Origin: OLB7 sp966250335
GTDB lineage: Bacteria > Bacteroidota > Ignavibacteria > OLB7
DNA length: 64,000 nucleotides
Assembly: GCA_966250335.1 (NCBI GenBank)
Contig: CBINGZ010000033.1
Location: forward strand, 3,665-67,664
Direction of reading: 5' to 3'
Shown: positions 43,251-52,011 of the stretch, piece after piece
Numbering within the stretch: the first letter of the stretch is position 1
How the letters are laid out: every line of letters starts with the position of its first letter
Position numbers and translations under genes: made by a program
The notes under the pieces: generated by a model
What the model saw: the letters and a program-made list of their open reading frames with translations, nothing else
The model's database searches: none
Told to the model about the DNA's origin: nothing

Positions 43251-43287
43251 ACGCCCGCTCGCCGGTATTGGTTCCGGAAGCGGGCGT
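43251..43287 (-). terminator. Terminator of the second OmpA-domain gene
   Basis: ACGCCCGCT (43251-43259) pairs with AGCGGGCGT (43279-43287); an inner CCGG/CCGG stem extends it. It lies 66 nt beyond the stop of the gene at 43353-44576. Confidence 0.7.
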
Positions 43288-43352
43288 CGATGATCGATTG
43301 AATCGTATACGGGGCCCGGCGACCTCCTCTCCGGCGGGCGCCCGGAGTTATC

Positions 43353-44576
43353 TCAGCGCTGAGCCGAATCGGTTCCGGTCGCGGTCTGCCGGTTGAGGGT
43401 GATCCCGCTGAAGGTGGAGCAGGGGCGCTTCACCATGACGGTGACCCGCCTGTTCTCGCGCCGGTCGTCCGGCCGCGATTCGGAGATCTTCGGGATGGAG
43501 CTGCCGTAGCCGACCGCCCCCAGCACCTTCTCCGCCGGGATGTCGTTATCCCCCAGCCATGCCCGTGTCCGCTGGGCACGCTGCTGAGAGAGGATCTCGT
43601 TACGACGTTTGTTCCCCTCGGTGGAGGCATGCCCCTCGATCAGCACGCGCACCTCCTCGCACCCTCTCATGTAATCGAGAAGCGTCTGAAGGTTCCTGGC
43701 GGTCTCCGGACGTGAAAAATCGAAGTCCGAGCTGTTGACCTGGAAGTAGATGTTCACCGAATCGAGCGGCCCGGGAGCGGAGCCGGAGGGGACCGCCGAC
43801 GGCTGGCTGGTCACCGGAACGTTCAGCGCCGGGGGAACGGCGCGACGATAGACGATCGGCGCCACGCCGGGGGGACATCCGTTCGGGGTGAGGGCATAGA
43901 CCGCGGGACAGTTGTCGATCCCGTCGACGATCTTATCTCCGTCGGTATCGGGGTTGAGGGGATCGGTCTTCGCCTGGGTCAGCTCGATGCCGTCTCCCAG
44001 TCCGTCGCCGTCGGTGTCGGCGGAGTCGGCCCCGGTGAAGTGGCGGCGGACCTCGTCGCCGTCGGTCACAGCGTCGCCGTCGCTGTCGATCGAGCGGGGA
44101 TCGGAGCGCTGCGTGCGGACCTCCTCCCCATCCCCCAGGCCATCCTTGTCGCTGTCGGGATCGATCGGGCTCGACCTGAACGGGAGCGCCACCCCCGGAA
44201 TCCGCACCCCGTGGATCTCGTCGCCGTCGACGAGCGCGTCGGCGTCGGAGTCGGGGTTGCGGGGATCGGTGCCGTAGATCTTCACCTCTTCGCCGTCGGT
44301 CAGGCCATCCTTGTCGGTATCGCGATCGGTCGGGCTGGTGTCGTACCGTCCCTCCTCGTCGTCGCAGAGGCCGTCACCGTCGGTATCTGTGCAGAGGGGG
44401 GCCGGCTCCGGGAAGAAACGTATCGCAGAGATACCTGGCATCCCTTCCATCCTCCCGGCCTCCCTCCCCGGAAGCTCCGCCGCCGTGGGGAGGGCGGCAA
44501 TGGTCGCGAGGGCGAGGGCCGTGATCGTCACACGATACAATCTGCCGGTTCCTGTCGACTGAAATGATCTCCGCAT
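43353..44576 (-). CDS. TSP3-OmpA protein without a barrel domain
   Basis: 407 aa from the ATG at 44576, which gives a signal peptide (YRVTITALALATIAALPTAA); a GTG at 44651 would overlap the upstream stop (GTGA) and an ATG at 44597 is also possible. The mature protein goes straight into TSP3 repeats (DTDGDGLCDDEEG and so on) and then a linker and an OmpA domain (SSDFDFSRPETARNLQTLLD, VLIEGHASTEG, RRENRRVTVMVKR). The barrel that precedes these parts in the paralogue at 41241-43076 is missing. The gene directly upstream encodes exactly a barrel plus TSP3 without an OmpA domain, so together they resemble one split protein. Confidence 0.83.
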   Translation of the reverse strand: MRRSFQSTGTGRLYRVTITALALATIAALPTAAELPGREAGRMEGMPGISAIRFFPEPAPLCTDTDGDGLCDDEEGRYDTSPTDRDTDKDGLTDGEEVKIYGTDPRNPDSDADALVDGDEIHGVRIPGVALPFRSSPIDPDSDKDGLGDGEEVRTQRSDPRSIDSDGDAVTDGDEVRRHFTGADSADTDGDGLGDGIELTQAKTDPLNPDTDGDKIVDGIDNCPAVYALTPNGCPPGVAPIVYRRAVPPALNVPVTSQPSAVPSGSAPGPLDSVNIYFQVNSSDFDFSRPETARNLQTLLDYMRGCEEVRVLIEGHASTEGNKRRNEILSQQRAQRTRAWLGDNDIPAEKVLGAVGYGSSIPKISESRPDDRRENRRVTVMVKRPCSTFSGITLNRQTATGTDSAQR

Positions 44577-44647
44577 GCTGCAATATCGATCGTTCATGAT
44601 AATGTGGCCGGGGCCTCCTCCCAGAGACACCTCAGAATCGCGGGTTG

Positions 44648-46267
44648 TCACCGTCCCGCGTCGGAGACGAGGGGGTTGGTCCTCCGGACCCCGATCTCCT
44701 CACCGTCGGGGACCCCGTCGCCGTCCGTATCGGCGAAGCGGGGACTGGTTCTGTAGCGCATCACCTCGTCGCCGTCGATCACTCCGTCCCGGTCGCTGTC
44801 GGCCGCCAGAGGATCGCTCTGGTAGGAATGGACCTCCGCGCCGTCGCTGAGACCGTCGCCGTCGCTGTCGCGAAGGGCCGGATCGGTATGGTAGAGGTTG
44901 ACCTCCTCACCGTCGGTCAGCGCGTCGCCGTCGCTGTCGCGGTTGCGCACCGACGTCTTATAGCGGCTCAGCTCCTGATCGTTGCTGAGGCCGTCGGCGT
45001 CCATGTCGGGTCCCGAGGCGGCCTGCGCCGTCGGGGTTCGGGAGCCTTCGGCGGAGGCGTCCGCGGTCTGCGACTCGCTCTCGGCGGAGCGGGCGGCGTT
45101 CGTCAGGCTATCCTGCTCCCTCGGTCGAACCTCGACCGGCGACGTGCTGTCGCGATCGGAAGCGGCCGCCATCGACGCGCTGTCGCGCGCCGGGGTCTCC
45201 CCTCTGGCGGCGCTTGCGCTGTCGCGCTGTCTCATCCGCTCGGCGAGGGAGCTGTCGACGCTCCGCCCATCCCTTCCATCCTGGCCGTTTCGTCCATCCT
45301 GGCCGTCCCGTCCGTCTCTTCCATCCCTGCCGTCACGTCCGTTGCGGGAGGAGTCCTGCCCATCCCTTCCATCTCTGCCGTCCCGTCCGTCGCGACCGTC
45401 GCGTCCGTTCTGTGGGTTCTTCTCGGCCACCGGCGGCTTCAGCTCCTCTTCGGGGGGGTCCTGGGGGGCCTGGTAGAGCTTGGCGGAGATGCCGATCGTC
45501 AGCCCCATCGAATGATCGGAGAGGGTCGAGTTCTCCCCCGGTCCCGGCACGCCGGGAGTGACATCGTAATCGAGGTAGTGGGCGTAGCCGTCCAGATAGT
45601 CGGTGTTGGAGAGATAGATCATCAGCCGCCCGTGGGCGGTCAGCGACGGGTTGATGACGTAGTCGACGCCGCCGCCGACCGAGAGGGTGAAGGCGTTGTC
45701 GCTGTAATCCCCGGTCATGTTCGTGGGGAGCGTCTGGTCGTTATCGTTCGTCACGTCGAATCCGATGACTCCGATCCCGCCGGCGGCAAAGGGATGCCAC
45801 TTCTTCCAGATCGGGAAGGTCATCATCAGATTGAACATGTACTTGGAGATGCTGATGTTGTTGCTTCCGGTGATCGCGATGGTCGACGCCGGATAGGTCG
45901 TGGCGGTGGTCGACCCGAAGAAGTTGGAGCCGTAGGTCCGGCGCACATAGCCGGTGACGTCGTACGCCAGCCCCATCTTGCCGATCTCTCCGGAGAACGA
46001 AAGGTTGTCCGAGATCCTGTAGGTCAGCGCAACGGAGAGATCGTAGCCGAACGTGGGGGAGAAGGCGTTGAGATCCTCCAGACTGTTGAACTCCCCGAAA
46101 TAGAATCCCGGTCCCAGATTCGCCCCCAGCCAGAGCGAGCGGGCGTAGGAGATGGGGACCGTCGCGCCGGCGGGATCGCTCTGAGCGGCGGCGGGCAGGG
46201 GGATGATCGAGGTCAGAAGGAGCGACGCAAGGGTCGCGAGCGCAGATCGTTGCAATACTTGGTTCAT
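44648..46267 (-). CDS. Outer-membrane barrel protein with collagen-like repeats and TSP3 repeats
   Basis: 539 aa from the ATG at 46267, with a signal peptide (cleavage after PAAAQ). A barrel-like region (to residue 265) contains many aromatic-ended strands such as YDLSVALTYRISDNLSFSGE. Then comes a collagen-like Gly-x-y tract of about 50 residues made mostly of GRD triplets (GRDGRDGRDGQDSS), a disordered Ser/Ala/Arg/Asp segment and TSP3 repeats, ending RRTNPLVSDAGR. It lacks the OmpA domain of its neighbours. Its stop overlaps an in-frame GTG of the next gene (GTGA), suggesting coupled synthesis. Confidence 0.85.
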   Translation of the reverse strand: MNQVLQRSALATLASLLLTSIIPLPAAAQSDPAGATVPISYARSLWLGANLGPGFYFGEFNSLEDLNAFSPTFGYDLSVALTYRISDNLSFSGEIGKMGLAYDVTGYVRRTYGSNFFGSTTATTYPASTIAITGSNNISISKYMFNLMMTFPIWKKWHPFAAGGIGVIGFDVTNDNDQTLPTNMTGDYSDNAFTLSVGGGVDYVINPSLTAHGRLMIYLSNTDYLDGYAHYLDYDVTPGVPGPGENSTLSDHSMGLTIGISAKLYQAPQDPPEEELKPPVAEKNPQNGRDGRDGRDGRDGRDGQDSSRNGRDGRDGRDGRDGQDGRNGQDGRDGRSVDSSLAERMRQRDSASAARGETPARDSASMAAASDRDSTSPVEVRPREQDSLTNAARSAESESQTADASAEGSRTPTAQAASGPDMDADGLSNDQELSRYKTSVRNRDSDGDALTDGEEVNLYHTDPALRDSDGDGLSDGAEVHSYQSDPLAADSDRDGVIDGDEVMRYRTSPRFADTDGDGVPDGEEIGVRRTNPLVSDAGR

Positions 46268-46338
46268 AGGAGCCCCGGCGATAAGGAAATATCTTCTCGG
46301 CCATGTTCCTGATGACACGTGAAGATACACAAAGAGAA

Positions 46339-46384
46339 CACCCGGTCGAGTGAAAAATCTCGCCACCGAGATTTCGACCGGGTG
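46339..46384 (-). terminator. Terminator of tmk
   Basis: CACCCGGTCGA (46339-46349) pairs with TCGACCGGGTG (46374-46384); an inner ATCTCG/CGAGAT stem follows. It lies about 50 nt beyond the tmk stop, in the gap before the barrel gene. Confidence 0.75.
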
Positions 46385-46434
46385 CTCACTCGACACGGCG
46401 AGGCCGCGTCGGTTTCGTCGGGATTGTTATTTCG

Positions 46435-47127
46435 TTACACGGCCATCGTGCTTTCGTACTGCGAGACCTGATTCCGGATGTCGTCGTAACCGATGCGGGA
46501 GGGCTCGGAATCGGAGAGCTTCTCCAGCACCAGTCTCCAGATCGTGGCGTGGATATCCTCCACCGCCTTGCCGCCGTCGAGCACGTAGAAACGGCCCCGC
46601 TCTTCCTGCGCCAGATGCATATAGCCGTTGATGACCCGTTCGTAGAAACGGATACCGCTCTCCTCCATCCTGTCGCGCTCGGCCTCCAGCCGTTCGCGGC
46701 ACCGCTCGAAGGCGGTCTCCGGGGTGATGTCGATGAAGAAGGTCATGTCCGGAACGAGTTCCTGGGTGGCTATGCGATTGATGTGGATGATATCCTCAAG
46801 CGGAAGCTGACGCCCGTATCCCTGATAGGCAACCGTGGAGTCGAAGAACCGGTCGCAGACCACGACCGTGTTGTTCTCGAGCGCCGGGAGGATCACTTCG
46901 TCGACGAGCTGCGCCCGGCTTGCGGCGAAGAGCAGCAGCTCCGTCCGCTCGTTCATTTCCGTATACTCCTTGTTGAGCAGGATCTCTCGAATATGTTCCG
47001 ACAGCCGGGTGTTGCCCGGTTCCCGCAGCAGTTGCACAGTTCGTCCGGAATCCTCCAACCGTTCGGCAAGCAATCGAGCCTGCGTGGACTTGCCACAGCA
47101 ATCGATCCCTTCAAACGTTATAAACAT
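46435..47127 (-). CDS. tmk: Thymidylate kinase
   Basis: 230 aa. It phosphorylates dTMP to dTDP with ATP, an essential step for dTTP supply. The P-loop is FITFEGIDCCGKSTQARLLA, the base-binding region is LREPGNTRLSEHIREILLNK, and the mobile-lid and catalytic residues follow in VVVCDRFFDSTVAYQGYGRQ and TPETAFERCRERLE. The length is slightly above the usual 210, with a C-terminal extension. A near-match TACTTTG box (47168-47174, -) lies 40 nt upstream. Confidence 0.96.
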   Translation of the reverse strand: MFITFEGIDCCGKSTQARLLAERLEDSGRTVQLLREPGNTRLSEHIREILLNKEYTEMNERTELLLFAASRAQLVDEVILPALENNTVVVCDRFFDSTVAYQGYGRQLPLEDIIHINRIATQELVPDMTFFIDITPETAFERCRERLEAERDRMEESGIRFYERVINGYMHLAQEERGRFYVLDGGKAVEDIHATIWRLVLEKLSDSEPSRIGYDDIRNQVSQYESTMAV

Positions 47128-47450
47128 AGGCGCTGCTCCAGGTTAAGTGGAAAGAGAATTGATTTTGCAAAGTACGGCCGACAACGTATCGTTGTTGCCT
47201 GAACGATACGGCGCCCTACTTCGTTCATCGCGACCGCTTCACGGGTCCGACCATGTCCCTCCGTTCGGCAGAACATGCCGGAGTGAAGCATATCGGGGCG
47301 ATATGTACGTCATCGCACAGGCGTCATATCGTCCCCCGCGGTGCGTCGGACGATATCGGCCCCCCGGTCGCCGCCGGTGTGGTGAATCGAGTTCAACTCC
47401 GTCCTGAAAATAGACTCCCTCTCGACCAAAGTCAATCGGAAACCCATTTT
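47128..47450. other. Intergenic region between tmk and an exported-protein gene
   Basis: About 320 nt. The left part holds a -7-like TACTTTG for tmk (- strand, 47168-47174). The remainder shows no recognisable gene, terminator or repeat; the frame that continues upstream of 47451 does not look like protein. Confidence 0.5.
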
Positions 47451-48260
47451 ATGTTGCGTCGCTATCTCCCCCTTCTTCCCCTGGTCGCGGGGGCCCTTCT
47501 CGCCCTTCCGAATCACGGCACGGCACAGGAACGGAGGTCGTCCGAAGAGAAGAAGCAGAGCGCCGAGGCCCGCCGCCCCGCCCTCCTCAACGAGTCGAAG
47601 CCGGTGCTCCTGCTGGAACCGCTGGAGAGCCGGAGCGATACCGTCTCCTTCCATATCGGCTCCCCCCTCTTTCTCCGCCTCAGAGTGCCGCCGGGGAACA
47701 GCGCCTGCACGCCGTTCAACGGAACGCCGTTCTACTTCGACGCCAACGGCAACCAGCTCGGATGGAAGATCCAGGAGGTGACCGACACGCTCCTCTTCCC
47801 CCCCACTTCCTCCGATTGCGAGAGAATCCTGATGCTCTCCTCCGAGAGCTCCAACCACCTTCCGGAAGGGTTGTTCCAGATGAATGTGGCGATCCTGTTC
47901 GACGCCAAGAAACGGCTCACCTCGAACACCATCGTCCTCCATCCGGCCCATTCGCGGCAGGGGGCCGACTCTCTCTCCTACACCCGGTTCCTGCAGGAGC
48001 AGATCCTGAGCAACAACCCGCTCCTCCACGACCCCGAGACGCTGAAGGCGCTCTTCGCCGAGGGCGTTCCGAAGAGCGCGGAGTCGGAGGTGTTCCGTTC
48101 GGTGATCCTCTTCCGGGCGGGAGACCTCTCGGGCGCCGAGAGCGCCCTGCGCGCCTCCGAGGAGCTTGCGACCCGGCGCGGATCGAGCCTGAACCCCGCC
48201 GCCGCCGCGACCCGCGAGGCGCTGCGCGCGAAGATGGCCGCCGGAACGCCGATCCGGTAA
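47451..48260 (+). CDS. Exported protein of unknown function
   Basis: 269 aa from the ATG at 47451. It starts with a signal peptide (MLRRYLPLLPLVAGALLALP, cleavage after GTAQ) and continues with a charged Glu/Lys/Ser linker. A beta-rich domain (FHIGSPLFLRLRVPPGNSAC) and a helix-rich C-terminus ending RGSSLNPAAAATREALRAKM follow. I recognise no family. It precedes a toxin-antitoxin pair with a 38-nt gap but has no obvious functional link to it. Confidence 0.55.
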   Translation: MLRRYLPLLPLVAGALLALPNHGTAQERRSSEEKKQSAEARRPALLNESKPVLLLEPLESRSDTVSFHIGSPLFLRLRVPPGNSACTPFNGTPFYFDANGNQLGWKIQEVTDTLLFPPTSSDCERILMLSSESSNHLPEGLFQMNVAILFDAKKRLTSNTIVLHPAHSRQGADSLSYTRFLQEQILSNNPLLHDPETLKALFAEGVPKSAESEVFRSVILFRAGDLSGAESALRASEELATRRGSSLNPAAAATREALRAKMAAGTPIR

Positions 48261-48298
48261 GCAGACGCCACGTTTCGTCCGACGAACGAGAACTCTCC

Positions 48299-48607
48299 AT
48301 GAGCCTTCGGTTCGAGTTTACAGCGGCCGCCGAGGATGGGGCCGTCCTGATTCCCTCCGACATCACCTCCAGGATCAGAGCCGGAGGGTTGCGGCGGCTG
48401 CGCGTGGTGATCACCTCCCTCGGCGACGAGGAAGAGACGGCCGCCGCGCGCGGGATCGACACGGAGACCGTCGACCGGGTGGCGGCCCGCCAGAGCTACG
48501 ACCGCGATATCGCGCTCACGGTTCTGGGGGGCGAGGGACTCGCCCACGGAACGGAGCTCGGCCTGCGGCTGGCCGCGCTGGGAACGGAGAACGGGAGCGA
48601 CCGATGA
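48299..48607 (+). CDS. Putative antitoxin of a PIN-domain toxin-antitoxin pair
   Basis: 102 aa. The first 40 residues (FEFTAAAEDGAVLIPSDITS then VVITS) resemble the beta hairpins of SpoVT/AbrB-like or related small antitoxins that begin with a phrase such as DGVIxIP. The C-terminal part is helical and charged and could wrap the toxin. Its stop codon overlaps the start of the PIN gene (ATGA), the usual layout for antitoxin and toxin. The family assignment is mostly from context. Confidence 0.55.
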   Translation: MSLRFEFTAAAEDGAVLIPSDITSRIRAGGLRRLRVVITSLGDEEETAAARGIDTETVDRVAARQSYDRDIALTVLGGEGLAHGTELGLRLAALGTENGSDR

Positions 48608-49041
48608 AGGGGGTACTTGTCGAAACCGACGTCATCGCCGAATTCCTGACGGCGCCCGAAGGGGAGGTTCCCCTGCTGCGGTCGCTTCTTCAGGCCGCTC
48701 CCTGTTTCAGCTCCTTCATCCAGGCGGGAGAAATCTACTCGGCCGCCCGCGACGACGAGGAGCGCCGAACCGTGGAACGGGCCCTCTACGGGCTGAAGAT
48801 TCTGGGGGCGAGCGCGCGATACGCTAAAACAATCGGTCGAGCTCTTACGTCATTGGCGTCGGCGACCGACATCCGGACCGCGATCGTCGCGGCCGTGGCC
48901 GTGGAATCGCGGCTGCCGATCGTCACGCAGAGGTATGCCGGCCGCCTGGCGCAAATTGACGGGGTTCGCGTCGTCTCGGCGCTGGAACTGAAGCGTCTGG
49001 GAAGCCCCGATGCCGTCGCCCGGGCGCTCGATGAAGTGTGA
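48604..49041 (+). CDS. PIN-domain protein, VapC-like toxin
   Basis: 145 aa. PIN toxins are Mg-dependent RNases. Acidic residues are placed as expected: Asp in LVETDVIAEFL near the N-terminus, Glu in QAGEIYSAARD, and Asp in ASATDIRTAIVAA. The last conserved Asp of the family is less clear, but QRYAGRLAQIDGVRVVS matches the terminal strand. It overlaps the upstream antitoxin gene by four bases. The RNA target is unknown. Confidence 0.75.
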   Translation: MKGVLVETDVIAEFLTAPEGEVPLLRSLLQAAPCFSSFIQAGEIYSAARDDEERRTVERALYGLKILGASARYAKTIGRALTSLASATDIRTAIVAAVAVESRLPIVTQRYAGRLAQIDGVRVVSALELKRLGSPDAVARALDEV

Positions 49042-49267
49042 CATCGTCACTGTAACATCGTTATCAATCGGACGTGTACGGGATTCATAGACCATAACGC
49101 ACAGTCTGAATCAGGTCAACAGCCGAATGTTCACTATTTTCTCCGTTCTCCGCGGGCTCGACGTCTCACAAGCGAACGAGCGGCGGCGATACGGGGAGAC
49201 CGGTGCCGTTTCGGCCCCGGCAGATACACGTCGCAATTCTATCTACACGTTTGTTTGAGGTGTTCTC
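49042..49267. other. Intergenic region upstream of the primary sigma gene
   Basis: 226 nt, with no gene. The TTCTATCTACACGTTTGTTTGA stretch just before the sigma start is AT-richer and may hold its promoter; no exact TAnnTTTG box is present. Confidence 0.4.
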
Positions 49268-50131
49268 GTGCGGATAACCAAGCAGTATACCAACCGCGAG
49301 AGTCAGTCGCTTGATCGCTACCTCCAGGAGATCGGCAAGGTCGAACTCCTTACCCCGGAGATGGAGATCGAGCTCGCCAAGCGGATCAAGCGGGGGGGCC
49401 ACGAAGGTGAGCGTGCGCTGGAGCAACTGGTGAAGGCGAACCTCCGGTTCGTGGTGTCGGTGGCAAAACAGTATCAGAATCAGGGACTCTCCCTCGGCGA
49501 TCTGATCAACGAGGGGAATCTGGGTCTGATCAAAGCCGCCAAGCGCTTCGACGAGACCCGAGGGTTCAAGTTCATCTCGTACGCCGTCTGGTGGATCCGC
49601 CAGTCGATCCTGCAGGCGCTGGCCGAGCAGTCGCGTATCGTCCGTCTCCCGCTCAACCGGGTCGGCGCGCTGAACAAGATCGGCAAGAAGTTCTCGGAGC
49701 TGGAACAGCTCTACGAACGCGAGCCGACCGCCGCCGAGCTGGCCGAGGAGCTCGACATGACGATGTCGGAGGTCGCCGACACGATCAAGATTTCCGGCCG
49801 TCACCTCTCCGTCGATGCGCCGTTCGCGCAGGGTGAGGATAACAGGCTGCTGGACGTTCTGACCAACGAGTCGCAGCCCTCCCCCGACTCCGGCCTGATG
49901 TCGGAGTCGCTGAAGATCGAGGTCCGCCGCGCCCTCAGCACCCTCTCCGAGCGCGAGGCCGAGGTGATCCGCCTCTACTTCGGGCTCGATCGCGAGCACT
50001 CGCTGACGCTGGAGGAGATCGGCGAGCGGTTCCAGCTCACAAGAGAGCGTGTCCGCCAGATCAAGGAGAAGGCGATCCGCCGTCTCCGCCATACCTCCAG
50101 GTCGAAGGCGCTCCGCGCCTACCTCGGATAA
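49268..50131 (+). CDS. rpoD: RNA polymerase primary sigma factor (RpoD/SigA type)
   Basis: 287 aa from the GTG at 49268. The N-terminus (MRITKQYTNRESQSLDRYLQ) is that of the short primary sigma factor of Bacteroidota. Region 2 is complete, with LRFVVSVAKQYQNQGLSLGD and KFISYAVWWIRQSILQALAE, region 3 has LGDLINEGNLG-linked helices and region 4 the -33/-35 recognition helix around EEIGERFQLTRERVRQIKEK. It would recognise the TAnnTTTG boxes seen throughout the window. A strong hairpin follows at 50155-50181. Confidence 0.95.
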   Translation: MRITKQYTNRESQSLDRYLQEIGKVELLTPEMEIELAKRIKRGGHEGERALEQLVKANLRFVVSVAKQYQNQGLSLGDLINEGNLGLIKAAKRFDETRGFKFISYAVWWIRQSILQALAEQSRIVRLPLNRVGALNKIGKKFSELEQLYEREPTAAELAEELDMTMSEVADTIKISGRHLSVDAPFAQGEDNRLLDVLTNESQPSPDSGLMSESLKIEVRRALSTLSEREAEVIRLYFGLDREHSLTLEEIGERFQLTRERVRQIKEKAIRRLRHTSRSKALRAYLG

Positions 50132-50154
50132 TGCGATAAACCCGACGCTTCCCC

Positions 50155-50181
50155 CGCCCCGGCGACGACCTCGCCGGGGCG
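50155..50181 (+). terminator. Terminator of the sigma-factor gene
   Basis: CGCCCCGGCGA (50155-50165) pairs with TCGCCGGGGCG (50171-50181) around a CGACC loop, followed by TTGTTCGTT. Confidence 0.8.
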
Positions 50182-50234
50182 TTGTTCGTTCCGGACCGGA
50201 CCCCGACGGTTGAACCGCACCCGCCGGAGACGAC

Positions 50235-51314
50235 ATGAAACGATATCCTCACGCTCAGATATACCAGCTCGAGAGTACCTGCACGATGCTATCCAGTACG
50301 ACCCTCTTCAACGACGACCGCATCCATCGGATTCTGGAACAGTTCACCGGGCGGCGTATCGCCATCGTCGGCGACGTCATGCTCGACAGATATTTCAGGG
50401 GAAGCGTCACCCGCATCTCCCCGGAGGCCCCGGTGCCGGTGGTCGATATCGTGGAGGAGACGGAGTACCCCGGAGGAGCCGCGAACGTCGGCTACAACCT
50501 TGTCTCGCTCGGCGTGGATCCTCTTCTGCTGGGAGTGGTGGGAGACGACCTCTCCGGCCTCCATCTGAAGTCGCTGCTGGAACGTCTGGGGATCGGGTCG
50601 GAGGGAATCCTCGTCGACCCCGACCGCCCGACCACCGTCAAGACCAGGGTGATCGCCGCCAGCCAGCATATCGTCAGGATCGACCAGGAACGGAAGAGCA
50701 GGCTGGCCGAAGGGGTGCGGCGTCGGCTGCTGGAGGTTCTGGAGGAAAATATCGGCCGGCTGGACGCGCTGATCCTTCAGGACTACAACAAGGGGGTCAT
50801 CTGCGGTGATCTCATCCTCCAGGTCGTCTCCCTTGCCAGAAGCCGCGACGTCCCGGTCTACGTCGACCCGAAGTTCGAGAACTTCTTCTCCTATGTCGGC
50901 GCCACCGTCTTCAAGCCGAACCGGAAGGAGGCCGAGGATGCGCTCCAGCGTCCTCTGCACGGAGCCGAGGAGCGCCGCGCCGGCGTCCGCGAGCTCCTCG
51001 ACCGCCTCTCCTGCGATAATGTGATCCTCACACTTGGAGCCGAGGGGATGATGCTGGCGGGCCGCGACGGAGAACCGGACCATGTGCCGACCCGAGCCAT
51101 CCAGGTGGCCGACGTCTCCGGCGCGGGCGACACGGTGATCGCCACCCTTGCGGCGGCGGCGGCCGCCGGAGCCACGATGCGCGAAGCGGTCGTGATGGCG
51201 AACTACGCTGCGGGGATCGTCTGCGAGCAGATCGGAACCGTGCCGGTCCGCCGGAGCGAGCTGCACGCGGCCCTGCTGGATGATCTGCGGAAAAGCGTCG
51301 AAACCGCGGCCTGA
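50235..51314 (+). CDS. rfaE1: D-glycero-beta-D-manno-heptose-7-phosphate kinase
   Basis: 359 aa. It phosphorylates heptose 7-phosphate at C1 on the way to ADP-heptose for the LPS inner core. It is a PfkB-family sugar kinase: IVGDVMLDRYFRGSVTRISP, the substrate-binding EYPGGAANVGYNLVSLGVDP, and the ATP/catalytic motif VADVSGAGDTVIATLAAAAA. The ATG at 50235 follows a GGAG five bases upstream; an ATG at 50286 would remove 17 non-conserved residues and is also plausible. It precedes the adenylyltransferase gene as in bacteria that keep HldE activities on separate proteins. Confidence 0.93.
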   Translation: MKRYPHAQIYQLESTCTMLSSTTLFNDDRIHRILEQFTGRRIAIVGDVMLDRYFRGSVTRISPEAPVPVVDIVEETEYPGGAANVGYNLVSLGVDPLLLGVVGDDLSGLHLKSLLERLGIGSEGILVDPDRPTTVKTRVIAASQHIVRIDQERKSRLAEGVRRRLLEVLEENIGRLDALILQDYNKGVICGDLILQVVSLARSRDVPVYVDPKFENFFSYVGATVFKPNRKEAEDALQRPLHGAEERRAGVRELLDRLSCDNVILTLGAEGMMLAGRDGEPDHVPTRAIQVADVSGAGDTVIATLAAAAAAGATMREAVVMANYAAGIVCEQIGTVPVRRSELHAALLDDLRKSVETAA

Positions 51315-51410
51315 TCGGAGCCGGGGAATTCTTTTGCTCCTACGATGTTATTGCAGAGAGCCGCGGGTGTCTTCCATCAGGACATACCCTTCTCCTCAAT
51401 CCAGAGTCGA

Positions 51411-51923
51411 ATGCCTTTCTTATCGCGAGACGAGTTGATTGAAGCCTGCCGGAACGAACGCCGCGCGGGGAGAAGTATCGTGTTCACGAACGGATGCTTC
51501 GACATCCTCCATGCGGGACATGTCGATTACCTGACAGCCGCGGCCGGGCTCGGCGATCTGCTGGTGGTCGGGGTCAACAGCGATGCGTCGGTCAGATGCC
51601 TCAAGGGGGAGAACAGGCCGATCGTCCCGGAGCAGGAACGGGCCTCCCTGATCGCCGCACTCCGCGCCGTCGCTCATGTCGCTCTCTTCGATGAGGAAAC
51701 CCCGTACGAGCTGATCGCCGCGATCGAACCTGACGTGCTCGTCAAGGGAGGGGACTACGATCCCGACGCCCTCGACGGATCGCGATATATCGTCGGCTCC
51801 GACATCGTGCGCGGGGGCGGCGGAACGGTTCAGGTCATCGATCTGACCGAAGGAAGATCGACGACGAACATCATCGCGAGGATCGTCGAACTCCACTGCG
51901 AGAGGCCGACCGCGGTCGGTTGA
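51411..51923 (+). CDS. rfaE2: D-glycero-beta-D-manno-heptose 1-phosphate adenylyltransferase
   Basis: 170 aa from the ATG at 51411; an upstream TTG would add 22 residues without homology. It transfers AMP from ATP to heptose 1-phosphate, giving ADP-heptose precursor. It has the nucleotidyltransferase HxGH loop in IVFTNGCFDILHAGHVDYLT and the GVNSDASVRCLKGENRPIVP segment, then VLVKGGDYDPDAL. It acts right after the kinase encoded 97 nt upstream, so both steps of the pathway are together. Confidence 0.93.
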   Translation: MPFLSRDELIEACRNERRAGRSIVFTNGCFDILHAGHVDYLTAAAGLGDLLVVGVNSDASVRCLKGENRPIVPEQERASLIAALRAVAHVALFDEETPYELIAAIEPDVLVKGGDYDPDALDGSRYIVGSDIVRGGGGTVQVIDLTEGRSTTNIIARIVELHCERPTAVG

Positions 51924-52011
51924 GCCGATCGGAAATCGTAGACGCGGTCCCGCGCAAAATTGTCGGGAGCCGCGTTAAACTTTGTAGCTCCGTGTACTTC
52001 TCTGCTGCATC

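Noticed and set aside
45262..45411. Short-period repeat resembling a microsatellite
   Set aside because: It encodes the in-frame Gly-x-y collagen-like tract, so it is a coding repeat.
51974..51982. TAAACTTTG as a -7 box for tamB
   Set aside because: It has one base too many between TA and TTTG; too weak to annotate.
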